Of a DNA stretch of 64,000 bases, positions 20,264 through 31,333 are shown one piece after another. The notes below the pieces were generated by a model that saw only the letters and a program-made list of their open reading frames with translations, did not search any database and was not told the origin of the DNA. This DNA comes from Pseudomonas oryzae (GTDB taxonomy: Bacteria; Pseudomonadota; Gammaproteobacteria; Pseudomonadales; Pseudomonadaceae), in contig NZ_LT629751.1 in assembly GCF_900104805.1 (NCBI RefSeq), forward strand, positions 3,329,001 to 3,393,000, read 5' to 3'. Numbering within the stretch: the first letter of the stretch is position 1; every line of letters starts with the position of its first letter. The position numbers were made by a program, and so were the translations under genes.

Positions 20264-20740
20264 GTGAAGACCTTCGACCATCTGGCCGTGATCGGCCTGC
20301 GCGAGTGGATCGCCCTGCCCGACCTGGGCCTGGCCGGCCTGCGCGCCAAGATCGACACCGGCGCCGCCACCTCGACCCTGCATGCCAGCGACATCGTGCC
20401 CTTCGAGCGCGACGGCCAGCCCTGGGTGCGCTTCACCGCCCACCTCGGCAGCCTGGTGCAGCGCCAGCACCGCCAGCGCGAGGCGCCGCTGGTGAGCATG
20501 AAGACCATCCGCAGCTCCACCGGGCATACCCAGACACGCTACGTGGTTCGCACCAACTTGGTGCTCGGCGACCGCCAATGGCCTGTAGAATTCACCCTGA
20601 CCTGCCGCAAGACCATGCGCTACCGCGTGCTGCTCGGCGCCAAGGCGCTGGTCAGCGGCCAGCTGGTGGTCAATCCCGCACTAACCTATGTCCAGGGCAA
20701 GCCGCTGCTGCTGGCGCCCACCATCCCCTCAGGTGTCTGA
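20264..20740 (+). CDS. rimB: Retropepsin-like protease-family protein of the rim operon (RimB-like)
   Basis: A 158-aa protein of the putative ATP-dependent zinc protease family (PF05618). The retropepsin-like active-site motif [15 protein letters not shown] (about residues 28-42) is intact. In pseudomonads RimB works with RimK in controlling glutamylation of ribosomal protein S6. I start at the GTG at 20264 ([15 protein letters not shown]), preceded by GGAG; the open frame extends upstream into the cyclase gene without similarity. The stop overlaps the rimK start in TGATG, so translation is coupled. Confidence 0.82.
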   Translation: MKTFDHLAVIGLREWIALPDLGLAGLRAKIDTGAATSTLHASDIVPFERDGQPWVRFTAHLGSLVQRQHRQREAPLVSMKTIRSSTGHTQTRYVVRTNLVLGDRQWPVEFTLTCRKTMRYRVLLGAKALVSGQLVVNPALTYVQGKPLLLAPTIPSGV

Positions 20741-21645
20741 TGAAAATCGCTGTGCTGTCGCGCAACCCCAAGCTGTACTCCACCCGCCGCCTGGTCGAGG
20801 CGGGCCGGCAGCGTGGGCACGAGATGGAGGTCATCGACACCCTGCGCGCCTACATGAACATCGCCAGCCACAAGCCGCAGATCCACTACCGTGGCCGCGC
20901 CCTGGAGGGCTTCGACGCGGTGATTCCGCGCATCGGCGCCTCGGTGACCTTCTATGGCTGCGCGGTGCTGCGCCAGTTCGAGATGATGGGCGTGTTCCCG
21001 CTCAACGAGTCGGTGGCGATCAGCCGCTCTCGCGACAAGCTGCGCGCCCTGCAGCTGCTGTCGCGCAAGGGCATCGGCCTGCCGGTGACCGGCTTCGCCC
21101 ACTCGCCGGACGACATTCCCGACCTGATCGACATGGTCGGTGGCGCGCCGCTGGTGATCAAGGTGCTGGAAGGCACCCAGGGCATCGGCGTGGTGCTGTG
21201 CGAGACGCACAAGGCCGCCGAATCGGTGATCGAGGCGTTCCTCGGCCTCAAGCAGCACATCATGGTCCAGGAATACATCGACGAGGCCGGCGGCGCCGAC
21301 ATCCGCTGCTTCGTGGTCGGCAACAAGGTTATCGCAGCGATGAAGCGCCAGGCCGCGCCCGGCGAGTTCCGCTCCAACCTGCACCGCGGCGGCACCGCCA
21401 GCCTGATCAAGATCACCCCGGAGGAGCGCATGACCGCGATCCGCGCCGCCAAGGTCATGGGCCTCGGCGTCGCCGGGGTCGACATCCTGCGCTCCAACCA
21501 CGGCCCGCTGGTGATGGAGGTCAACTCATCGCCCGGCCTGGAAGGCATCGAGACCACCACCGGTCAGGACGTGGCGAGCATGATCATCCAGCACATCGAG
21601 GAGCACGCCCGGCCTGGGCAGACGCGGACCAAGGGGCGGGGGTGA
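20740..21645 (+). CDS. rimK: Ribosomal protein S6 glutamate ligase
   Basis: A 301-aa ATP-grasp ligase that adds glutamate residues to the C-terminus of ribosomal protein S6. It starts [23 protein letters not shown]-grasp features include [17 protein letters not shown] (about residues 137-153), the [17 protein letters not shown] segment and the metal-binding [13 protein letters not shown] block (about 256-268). It is coupled to rimB by overlapping stop and start. RimK of P. fluorescens is reported to bind c-di-GMP, which makes the upstream cyclase relevant. Confidence 0.95.
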   Translation: MKIAVLSRNPKLYSTRRLVEAGRQRGHEMEVIDTLRAYMNIASHKPQIHYRGRALEGFDAVIPRIGASVTFYGCAVLRQFEMMGVFPLNESVAISRSRDKLRALQLLSRKGIGLPVTGFAHSPDDIPDLIDMVGGAPLVIKVLEGTQGIGVVLCETHKAAESVIEAFLGLKQHIMVQEYIDEAGGADIRCFVVGNKVIAAMKRQAAPGEFRSNLHRGGTASLIKITPEERMTAIRAAKVMGLGVAGVDILRSNHGPLVMEVNSSPGLEGIETTTGQDVASMIIQHIEEHARPGQTRTKGRG

Positions 21646-21670
21646 GCCGCACCGCGCCGCCTGGGCCAGC

Positions 21671-21706
21671 GTAGGGTGGGTTAGGCCACAGGCCGTAACC
21701 CACCAA
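21671..21706. repeat. Intergenic palindrome (GTGGGTTA type), rimK-envZ spacer
   Basis: Arms GTGGGTTA and TAACCCAC (within 21676-21703) with inner GGCC/GGCC blocks follow a GTAGG prefix. The arms and prefix resemble the recurrent family at 3035, with yet another matched arm sequence. It sits between the convergent rimK and envZ and may act as a terminator. Confidence 0.6.
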
Positions 21707-21773
21707 CCGGCAGCTAGGCCGGCTCTGGCGATGCCTGACGGCATCGAAGTCGGTTTACCCCGCTACGCGCCCC

Positions 21774-23087
21774 CTAGACCGCATCGCGCGGCAACAGCAA
21801 ACCGATCGGCAGACACACCCGCGCCTCCACCCCGCCGCCGGCGCGGTTGCGCAGCTCGACGCTGCCGCCGTGCTGGGCGGCGATGCGCTTGACGATGGCC
21901 AGGCCCAGGCCGGTGCCCTTGCTGCTGCGCGCGCGGTCGCCGCGGATGAACGGGTTGAAGATGCTCTCCAGTTCGGCCGGATCGATGCCCGGGCCGCGGT
22001 CCAGCACGCTGAGCACCACGTAGGGCGCCGCGGCGCTGCCGGACAGGCTGGAGGTGACCTCCACCGCGCTGCCGCCGTGGCGCAGGGCGTTCTCCATCAG
22101 GTTGGCGAGCAGGCGCTTGATCGATACCCGGCGCAGCGGCATGGCCGGCAGCGGCTCCAGGCACAGGCGCACCTGCTCCTCGTTCTGGTTGAGCGGCGCG
22201 GCCACCTCGCGGATCAGCTCGTTGAGGTCGAGCGCCTCCAGCGGCTCGTCGCGGCCATCGCGGATGAAGGCGAGGAACTGGTCGAGGATGGCGTCCATAT
22301 CCTCGATGTCGCGGATCATGTCCTCGGTCAGCTCGTTGTCAGCCGGCAGCAGCTCCAGCGACAGGCGCAGGCGGGTCAGCGGCGTGCGCAGGTCGTGGGA
22401 CACCCCGGCGAGCATCAGCTCGCGCTCGCGGGCGGCCTGCTCGACGTCCTCGGACATCTGGTTGAAGGCGCGATACAGCTCGGTCATCTCGCTCGGCGTG
22501 TCGCTCACCGGCAGGCGCACGCTGCGGCCGCGGCCGATCTGCCGGGCGGCGAACACCAGGCGCTTGAGCGGCAGGCTGAGCTGGCGCACCAGGATCCAGG
22601 CCGCCGCGGTGGACAACAGGCCGATGGCGAGGAACCAGCCGAGCACGCTCCAGATGCGCTGGATCTTCAGCGGATAGGGATACAGCGGCACCTCGACCCA
22701 GTCCGGGCCGAGCTTGGGCGCCAGCACCCACAGACGCGGCAAGCGCGCCGCGCGCATGCGCAGCTCGGCGTCGTCCCCGAGCTCCTGGCGCATCTGCGAC
22801 TCCAATACCTCGGTGTAAGGCCAGTGGTACTCGCCGGCCGGCACCTCGTCGGCCTTCAGCTGGCGCAGCCCGGCGGCGGCGGCGACCGCCTCGCGCGAAG
22901 CCGGGTCGGCCGCCCAGTAGGCGCGCAGGGTCAGCGCGGTGCCGTGGCTGTACTGGCGGTCGACCAGCATGTCCTCGTTCATCAGCAGGTAGACCAGGGT
23001 CAGCGCCTTGGAGAACAGCACGACGATCAGCACCAGCCAGAGGATGCGGGCGAACACGCTCTGCGGAAACCAGACCGGGGTTCTCAC
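21774..23087 (-). CDS. envZ: Sensor histidine kinase EnvZ/AmgS
   Basis: A 437-aa inner-membrane kinase. Transmembrane helices lie at about residues 13-36 and 152-172 and flank a periplasmic domain. A HAMP linker follows, then the dimerisation domain with the phosphorylated histidine in LAGVSHDLRTPLTR (about residue 230) and the ATPase domain (DRGPGIDP, GTGLGLAIVKRI). In P. aeruginosa the orthologous AmgRS pair responds to membrane stress and aminoglycosides. The start codon is GTG and overlaps the ompR stop (GTGA), so it is coupled to the regulator gene. Confidence 0.93.
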   Translation of the reverse strand: MRTPVWFPQSVFARILWLVLIVVLFSKALTLVYLLMNEDMLVDRQYSHGTALTLRAYWAADPASREAVAAAAGLRQLKADEVPAGEYHWPYTEVLESQMRQELGDDAELRMRAARLPRLWVLAPKLGPDWVEVPLYPYPLKIQRIWSVLGWFLAIGLLSTAAAWILVRQLSLPLKRLVFAARQIGRGRSVRLPVSDTPSEMTELYRAFNQMSEDVEQAARERELMLAGVSHDLRTPLTRLRLSLELLPADNELTEDMIRDIEDMDAILDQFLAFIRDGRDEPLEALDLNELIREVAAPLNQNEEQVRLCLEPLPAMPLRRVSIKRLLANLMENALRHGGSAVEVTSSLSGSAAAPYVVLSVLDRGPGIDPAELESIFNPFIRGDRARSSKGTGLGLAIVKRIAAQHGGSVELRNRAGGGVEARVCLPIGLLLPRDAV

Positions 23088-23827
23088 TTGCGCGCGCTAC
23101 CGTCCGGCACGAACACGTAGCCGACACCCCACACCGTCTGGATGTAGCGCGGCTTGGACGGATCGGGCTCGATCAGCCGGCGCAGACGCGAGATCTGCAC
23201 GTCGATCGAGCGCTCCAGCGCGTCCCACTCGCGGCCGCGCGCCAGGCTCATCAGCTTGTCGCGGGTCAGCGGCTCGCGGGCGTGCTGGACCAGCGCCTTG
23301 AGCACGGCGAACTCGCCGGTGGTGAGCATGTGCACCTCGCCACCGCGCTTGAGTTCGCGGGTACCGAGGTTCAGCTCGTAGTCGCCGAAGGTCACCGTCT
23401 CCTCCTCGACGCCCGGCGCCCCGGGCACCAGCGGCGTCTGACGGCGTAGCACGGCGCGGATGCGCGCCAAGAGCTCGCGCGGATTGAACGGCTTGGCCAG
23501 GTAGTCGTCGGCGCCCTGCTCGAGGCCCTGGATGCGGCTGGCCTCGTCGCCCTTGGCGGTGAGCATGATGATCGGGATGTGGTTGTCCTGCGCGCGCAGG
23601 CGATGGCAGGCGGACAGGCCGTCCTCGCCGGGCAGCATCAGGTCGAGCACCACTAGGCTGAACAGCTCGCGGCTCAGCAGGCGGTCCATCTGCTCGACGT
23701 TCTCCACCGTCTTGACGCGGTAGCCCTGCTCGTCGAGAAAGCGCTCGAGCAGGCGGCGCAGACGCACGTCGTCGTCGACGATGAGAATTTTTTCGCCTTC
23801 CGGCTGGCTGCTGGCGGTAGTGTTCAT
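23084..23827 (-). CDS. ompR: Response regulator OmpR/AmgR
   Basis: A 247-aa response regulator. The receiver domain has the acidic pocket ILIVDDD (about residues 14-20), the phosphorylated Asp62 in LDLMLPGEDG, and Lys in AKPFNPREL. A winged-helix OmpR-type DNA-binding domain occupies about residues 145-240. The start MNTTASSQPEGEKILIV fits the family length; the open frame upstream is not conserved. ompR and envZ form a two-gene operon, with tex divergent. Confidence 0.95.
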   Translation of the reverse strand: MNTTASSQPEGEKILIVDDDVRLRRLLERFLDEQGYRVKTVENVEQMDRLLSRELFSLVVLDLMLPGEDGLSACHRLRAQDNHIPIIMLTAKGDEASRIQGLEQGADDYLAKPFNPRELLARIRAVLRRQTPLVPGAPGVEEETVTFGDYELNLGTRELKRGGEVHMLTTGEFAVLKALVQHAREPLTRDKLMSLARGREWDALERSIDVQISRLRRLIEPDPSKPRYIQTVWGVGYVFVPDGSARK

Positions 23828-24000
23828 CGGGAGTCCTCGAGAATATGCGGCGATTATGACGCAGGCCTCACGGCCGTTCGCAGGGCCATTGTTAGCAGAT
23901 TTTTCCCCCGCCGCGCGCCTCGCCATGTCCGGGTGGCTGAGTATAATCCGGCGCTTTCCGCCCCCCGAGGGCACCTTCCCCCGCAGTCGCAGGAAGTCAT

Positions 24001-26328
<2,328 letters not shown>

Positions 26329-26329
26329 G

Positions 26330-26713
26330 ATGACCGACGTCCGCGAAGTGACCACCAGCGCCTTCAGCCACCTGCTCGGCTGCGAGCCCGTGCGCATCGA
26401 CGGCGGCGCAGCCGAGGTGCGCCTGCCGCTGAAATCCGAGCTGCGCAACCGCGCCGGCAAGCTGCACGGCGGAGCGATCTTCAGCCTGGTCGACATCGCC
26501 ATGGGCCTGGCCTGCTCCAGCGCCCACGGCTTCGAGCGCAAGAGCGTCACCGTCGAGTGCAAGATCAACTACATGCGCGCCATCGACGATGGCGAGGTGC
26601 TGTGCGCAGCGAAGGTGATCCACCACGGCAGCCGCACCCTGGTGGTGGACGCCGAGGTGCGCCAGGGCGAGGCGCTGGTCGCCCGCGCCCAGGGCACCTT
26701 CATGCTGGTCTAA
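26330..26713 (+). CDS. PaaI-type hot-dog thioesterase
   Basis: A 127-aa single hot-dog-domain protein. The family motif is clear in RAGKLHGGAIFSLVDIAMGL (about residues 40-59), with catalytic-region LHGGA and the following Asp. The substrate is unknown; relatives hydrolyse aromatic or short acyl-CoAs. The ATG lies one base after the tex stop, so the two are probably co-transcribed, as in P. aeruginosa. The 240 bases that follow, before gshA, show no gene or clear signal. Confidence 0.85.
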   Translation: MTDVREVTTSAFSHLLGCEPVRIDGGAAEVRLPLKSELRNRAGKLHGGAIFSLVDIAMGLACSSAHGFERKSVTVECKINYMRAIDDGEVLCAAKVIHHGSRTLVVDAEVRQGEALVARAQGTFMLV

Positions 26714-26953
26714 CCTGATCGGCAGGGACCGGCAACGACGGCGGGGCTGGCGCTGCCGGCCCTGCCCGAAGCGGGGGACACGGCCCGCGCACGGCGCTGT
26801 CGCCGGCCGACAAGCAGCCGTCGCTCCCTGCCATGGTCCACCGGCACGCGGGGGGAAAATCGCTGCCGAGCCTCCATCCGCCAGCGCCCGGCCCTTGAGA
26901 CCGGCGCCCTGCGCCCCCATAGTGCGCAGACTCTGCGAAAAGGAACCTGACTT

Positions 26954-28531
26954 TTGAGCGACCTACTTTCCCGCCGCCTGGCCCTGCTCGCGCACGCCGA
27001 CCAGCGCGACCTGCTGCGCCACTGCCGACACGGGCTGGAGAAGGAAAGCCTGCGCGTCGACCCCGCCGGCCACCTGGCCCTGACTCCGCACGCGCCGGTG
27101 CTGGGCTCGGCGCTGACCCACGCGCAGATCACCACCGACTACTCCGAGGCGCTGCTGGAGTTCATCACCGACGCCTGGGAGGATCCGGCGCGCACCCTCG
27201 ACGAGCTGGACGCCATCCACCGCTTCACCTACGCCAAGCTCGGCGACGAGCAGCTGTGGACCCACTCGATGCCGTGCCAGCTGCCGGACGAGGCGACCAT
27301 CCCGATCGCCGAATACGGCAGCAGCCACATCGGCCGGCTCAAGCACGTCTACCGCAAGGGGCTGGCGGTGCGCTACGGCAAGGCCATGCAATGCATCGCC
27401 GGCATCCACTACAACTTCTCGCTGCCCGAGGCGCTGTGGCCGCTGCTGCAGGCGGCCGAGGACGACGGCCGGCCGGCGCAGGAGTGGCAGTCGGCGCGCT
27501 ACATCGCGCTGATCCGCAACTTCCGCCGCTACAGCTGGCTGCTGATGTACCTGTTCGGCGCCTCACCGGCGGTGTGCGCCAGCTTCCTCAAGGACCGCGA
27601 GCACAACCTGGAAACGCTCAGCGAGGGCACCCTGTACCTGCCGTGGGCGACCAGCCTGCGGATGAGCGATCTGGGCTACCAGAACAACGCCCAGGCCAGC
27701 CTGCGCCCCTGCTACAACGACCTCGACAGCTACCTGGCCAGCCTGCGCCAGGCGGTATCCACTCCCTACCCGCCCTACGAAGCCATCGGCACCCGGCAGG
27801 ACGGCGAGTGGCAGCAGCTCAACACCAACGTGCTGCAGATCGAGAACGAGTACTACTCGACCATCCGCCCCAAGCGCGTGGCCAACTCCGGCGAGCGGCC
27901 GATCCAGGCGCTCGGCGCGCGCGGCGTGCAGTACGTCGAGGTGCGCTGCCTGGACATCGACCCGTTCCTGCCGCTGGGCATCGACCTGCCCGCCGCACGC
28001 TTCCTCGACGCCTTCCTGCTCTACTGCGCGCTGGAAGACAGCCCGGCGATGCCCGGTGACGAGTGCCGCGAGTGCTCGGCCAACTTCGCCCTGACCGTCA
28101 AGGAAGGCCGCCGGCCGGGCCTGCAGCTGAGCCGCAACGGCCAGCCGCACGAGCTGAAGGCCTGGGGCCTGGAGCTGCTCGAACGCATCGCGTCCTGCGC
28201 CGCGCTGCTCGACGCCGCCCACGGCGACGACCTGCACCAGCAGGCGCTGGCCAGCCAGCGCGCCAAGCTCGAGGACGCCCGCCTGACGCCGTCGGCACGG
28301 GTGCTGCAGAGCCTGCGCGAGGACCGGCTGAGCTTCCACGCCTTCGCCCTGCGCCAGTCCGAGCGCCACGCCGCCTGGTTCCGCGGCCGGCCGCTGGATG
28401 CCGCGCAACTGACCGCCTTCGAGCAGTCGGCGCGCGACTCGCTCACCGCCCAGGCCGAGCTGGAGGCCAGCCAGCAGGGCAGCTTCGACGAGTTCGTCGA
28501 GCGCTACATGGCGGCGATCGAGCCGGCGTGA
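26954..28531 (+). CDS. gshA: Glutamate-cysteine ligase
   Basis: A 525-aa enzyme for the first step of glutathione synthesis. Typical proteobacterial GshA stretches are present: [13 protein letters not shown] (about residues 23-35), [12 protein letters not shown], and the substrate-binding [16 protein letters not shown] region (about 328-343). The start codon is TTG (reading [19 protein letters not shown]), preceded by AAAGGAAC; no later ATG gives a full-length protein, and rare start codons are known for gshA in other bacteria. It probably has its own promoter in the 240-base gap upstream. Confidence 0.95.
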   Translation: MSDLLSRRLALLAHADQRDLLRHCRHGLEKESLRVDPAGHLALTPHAPVLGSALTHAQITTDYSEALLEFITDAWEDPARTLDELDAIHRFTYAKLGDEQLWTHSMPCQLPDEATIPIAEYGSSHIGRLKHVYRKGLAVRYGKAMQCIAGIHYNFSLPEALWPLLQAAEDDGRPAQEWQSARYIALIRNFRRYSWLLMYLFGASPAVCASFLKDREHNLETLSEGTLYLPWATSLRMSDLGYQNNAQASLRPCYNDLDSYLASLRQAVSTPYPPYEAIGTRQDGEWQQLNTNVLQIENEYYSTIRPKRVANSGERPIQALGARGVQYVEVRCLDIDPFLPLGIDLPAARFLDAFLLYCALEDSPAMPGDECRECSANFALTVKEGRRPGLQLSRNGQPHELKAWGLELLERIASCAALLDAAHGDDLHQQALASQRAKLEDARLTPSARVLQSLREDRLSFHAFALRQSERHAAWFRGRPLDAAQLTAFEQSARDSLTAQAELEASQQGSFDEFVERYMAAIEPA

Positions 28532-28535
28532 GCCG

Positions 28536-28623
28536 GTAGGGTGGACAACTCGCGCCAGCGATTGTCCACCGCCAGTGGCGCGGAAGATCGGTAGAAGATC
28601 GCTGCGCGAGTCTTCTACCCTAC
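28536..28623. repeat. Two intergenic palindromes (GTGGACAA and GTAGAAGA types), gshA-argA spacer
   Basis: The first hairpin has arms GTGGACAA and TTGTCCAC (28536-28570). The second has arms GGTAGAAGATC and GAGTCTTCTACCCTAC (about 28590-28623) around CGCTGCGCGA. They lie between the convergent genes gshA and argA, where they may terminate transcription from both sides. They are family members of the element at 3035. Confidence 0.7.
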
Positions 28624-28637
28624 CCCTCCCTCAGCCG

Positions 28638-29936
28638 TCACAGCGGCTTCTCGAACACCTTCGACTGGCGCTGGAAGTTGTACAGCGAGGCGCGCGCCGG
28701 CGGCAGCCGCTCGACGCTGCTGGCCTTGAAGCCGCGCTCCTGGAACCAGTGCGCGGTGCGCGTGGTGAGCACGAACAGGGTCTTCAGGCCCTGGGCGCGG
28801 GCGCGCTGCTCGATGCGCTCGAGCAGCTGATCGCCGCGACCGCCCTGGCGGTACTCGGGGTGCACGGCCAGACAGGCCAGCTCGCCCCAGTCGGAATCCG
28901 GCACCGGATAGAGCGCCGCGCAGGCGATGATCAGGCCGTCGCGCTCGACGATGCTGAACTGGCCGATCTCGCGCTCCAGTACCTCGCGCGAGCGGCGCAC
29001 TAGGATGCCCTGCTCCTCCAGCGGGCGGATCAGCTCGAGCAGGCCGCCGACGTCGTCGATGCCGGCCTCGCGCAGCTGCTCGAACTGCTCCTGGGCCACC
29101 AGGGTGCCGGCGCCGTCGCGGGTGAACAGCTCGTTGAGCAGCGCGCCGTCCTCGGCGTAGCTGACGATGTGGCTGCGCCGCACGCCGCCGCGGCAGGCCT
29201 GGGCGGCGGCGTCGAGCAGCTCGCCCTGGTAGTCGCTGCCCAGGCGCGCCAGGTGCGCCGGCACCTGCTGCGGGCGCAGCTCGCGGACCAGCGCGCCGTG
29301 TTCGTCGAGCAGGCCGCGCTCGGCGCCGAACAGGATCAGCTTCTCGGCCTGCAGGTCGATGGCCGCGCTCATCGCCACGTCCTCGCAGGCCAGGTTGAAG
29401 ATCTCCCCGGTCGGCGAGTAGCCGAGTGACGACAGCAGGACGATGCGCCGCTCGTCGAGCAGGCGCTCGATGCCCTTGCGGTCGATACGCCGCACCAGAC
29501 CTGTGTGCTGGTAGTCGACGCCGTCGACCACGCCGATCGGCCGCGCGGTGACCAGGTTGCCGCCGGCCACGCGCAGCCGTGCGCCCTGCATCGGCGAAGC
29601 GGCCATGTCCATCGACAGGCGTGCCTCGATGCCCAGGCGCAGGCCGCCGACCGCCTCGACCACGCACTCCAGGGTCGGCCCGTCGGTGACCCGCAGGTTG
29701 CGGTGGTAGCGCGGGGTCAGGCCGCGCGCGGCCAGGCGCGCCTCGATCTGCGGGCGCGAGCCATGCACCAGCACCAGGCGCACGCCGAGGCTGTGCAGCA
29801 GCACCAGGTCGTGGACGATGTTGCCGAAGTTGGGATGTTCGACGCCCTCGCCCGGCAGCATGACCACGAAGGTGCGCTCGCGATGGGCGTTGATGTAGGG
29901 GGTGGCGTGGCGGAGCCAGTTGACGTAGTCGTGCAT
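28638..29936 (-). CDS. argA: N-acetylglutamate synthase
   Basis: A 432-aa two-domain enzyme for the first step of arginine synthesis. The N-terminal amino-acid-kinase-like domain (about residues 20-280, VLVHGSRPQIEARL) normally serves in arginine feedback. The C-terminal GNAT acetyltransferase domain (about 290-430) has the acetyl-CoA loop in VHPEYRQGGRGDQLLERI. The start MHDYVNWLRHATPYIN agrees with Pseudomonas ArgA; sixteen more open codons upstream lie in the repeat-rich spacer. argE follows upstream on the same strand but is separated by a REP-containing gap. Confidence 0.95.
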   Translation of the reverse strand: MHDYVNWLRHATPYINAHRERTFVVMLPGEGVEHPNFGNIVHDLVLLHSLGVRLVLVHGSRPQIEARLAARGLTPRYHRNLRVTDGPTLECVVEAVGGLRLGIEARLSMDMAASPMQGARLRVAGGNLVTARPIGVVDGVDYQHTGLVRRIDRKGIERLLDERRIVLLSSLGYSPTGEIFNLACEDVAMSAAIDLQAEKLILFGAERGLLDEHGALVRELRPQQVPAHLARLGSDYQGELLDAAAQACRGGVRRSHIVSYAEDGALLNELFTRDGAGTLVAQEQFEQLREAGIDDVGGLLELIRPLEEQGILVRRSREVLEREIGQFSIVERDGLIIACAALYPVPDSDWGELACLAVHPEYRQGGRGDQLLERIEQRARAQGLKTLFVLTTRTAHWFQERGFKASSVERLPPARASLYNFQRQSKVFEKPL

Positions 29937-30017
29937 GAAGAACCTGCCTGTAGGGGCTGTTCGCGCCCCGGGGTACGCGGCCACCCCGGGGTGTGACCGC
30001 GCTCGTGTCTACGGTTG

Positions 30018-30085
30018 GTAGGAGCCAGCTAGCTAGCGATCCGTGCACCTGCACGAACCATAATCGCGAGCAAGCTCGCTCCTAC
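30018..30085. repeat. Pair of inverted Pseudomonas REP sequences
   Basis: A left copy (GTAGGAGCCAGCTAGCTAGC, from 30018, somewhat degenerate) and a right copy in opposite orientation (30063-30085, GCGAGCAAGCTCGCTCCTAC) enclose a small CGTGCACCTGCACG palindrome. The right copy matches the common Pseudomonas REP GTAGGAGCGAGCTTGCTCGC. The pair is a BIME/REPIN-like unit between argE and argA. Confidence 0.85.
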
Positions 30086-31239
30086 GGGGTCGGTTGGGCG
30101 TCGAGGCAATAGTGCCCGATCAGCCCGCGCAGCAGCTCGACGGTCGGCGCGATGCGCGAAAGATCGAGGTATTCGTCCGGCTGGTGGGCGCAGGCGATGT
30201 CGCCGGGGCCGAGGACGATGGTCTGGCAGCCGAGCTGCTGCAGGTAGGGCGCCTCGGTGCCGAAGGCCACCGCCTCGGCGGCATGCCCGGTGAGACGCTC
30301 GGCGACGCGCACCAGCTCGCTGTCCGCCGCCTGCTCGAACGGCGGTACGCCGGGGAAGATCGGCCCGTAGTCGATGCGCACGCCGCGCTGCTCGGCCAGC
30401 GGCTGCAGCCTGGCGCGGATCGCCGCGCGCAGCTGCTCGGGGTCCATGCCCGGCAGCGGGCGCAGGTCGAACTCCAGGGCGCACTGGCCGCAGATGCGGT
30501 TGGGGTTGTCGCCGCCGTGGATGCAGCCGAGGTTGAGGGTCGGCTGCGGCACGTTGAACAGCGGGTTGTTGAACTCCTGCTGCCACTGGCCGCGCAGCGC
30601 CAGCAGTGCGCCGATCGCCGCGTGCATGGCCTCCAGCGCGCTGCGCCCGAGGCGCGGGTCGGAGGAGTGGCCGCTCTGCCCCTGGATGTCGATGCGCTCC
30701 ATCATCACCCCCTTGTGCAGGCGGATCGGCCTGAGGCCGGTCGGCTCGCCGATCACCGCGGCGCGGCCCAGCGGACGGCCGGCCTCGGCCAGCGCGCGGG
30801 CACCGCTCATCGAGCTTTCCTCGTCGCAGGTGGCGAGGATCAGCAGCGGCTGGCGAAACGGCTGGTCGAGCAGCGGCCTGACCGCCTCGATGATCAGCGG
30901 GAAGAAGCCCTTCATGTCGCACACGCCGAGGCCGTACCAGCGGTCGTCGGCCTCGCGCAGGGCCAGCGGGTCGCTCTGCCACAGCGCGGCGTCGAAGGGC
31001 ACGGTGTCGCTGTGCCCGGCCAGCACCAGACCGCCGGGACCCGCGCCGTAGCTGGCCAGCAGGTTGGCCTTGCCGGGGGCGATGTCCTGGATCTCGCAGG
31101 CGAAACCGAGGTCGCCCAGCCAGGCGGCCAGACGCTCGATCAGCGGGCGGTTGGGCAGGTCGAGGCTCGGCTGGGTGCAGCTCACCGACGGCAGGGCGAT
31201 CAGCTCGGCGAACTGTTGCTTGAGGCTGGGAAGGGGCAT
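30082..31239 (-). CDS. argE: Acetylornithine deacetylase
   Basis: A 385-aa M20-family metallopeptidase-like enzyme that makes ornithine from N-acetylornithine. Metal-binding motifs are seen in LAGHSDTVPFD (about residues 70-80), GVCDMKGFF (about 105-113), and CDEESSMSG (about 138-146). The HKGVMMERIDIQGQSGHSS region is the dimerisation-domain start. Its last codons overlap the right REP copy, so the repeat provides the 3' end of the coding sequence. It shares pathway and strand with argA. Confidence 0.92.
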   Translation of the reverse strand: MPLPSLKQQFAELIALPSVSCTQPSLDLPNRPLIERLAAWLGDLGFACEIQDIAPGKANLLASYGAGPGGLVLAGHSDTVPFDAALWQSDPLALREADDRWYGLGVCDMKGFFPLIIEAVRPLLDQPFRQPLLILATCDEESSMSGARALAEAGRPLGRAAVIGEPTGLRPIRLHKGVMMERIDIQGQSGHSSDPRLGRSALEAMHAAIGALLALRGQWQQEFNNPLFNVPQPTLNLGCIHGGDNPNRICGQCALEFDLRPLPGMDPEQLRAAIRARLQPLAEQRGVRIDYGPIFPGVPPFEQAADSELVRVAERLTGHAAEAVAFGTEAPYLQQLGCQTIVLGPGDIACAHQPDEYLDLSRIAPTVELLRGLIGHYCLDAQPTP

Positions 31240-31333
31240 GCAGGCACTCCGGGAGATATGCCTTGCATGATAGGTCGCCAGGGCGGCGGGGGAAACCGCC
31301 CGCGCCCGCACGAAGCGGGCGCGGCGGTACGGG

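Noticed and set aside
26714-26953. Possible small gene or riboswitch before gshA
   Set aside because: No open frame with a credible start on either strand, and no recognisable aptamer or terminator; left as an ordinary promoter region.
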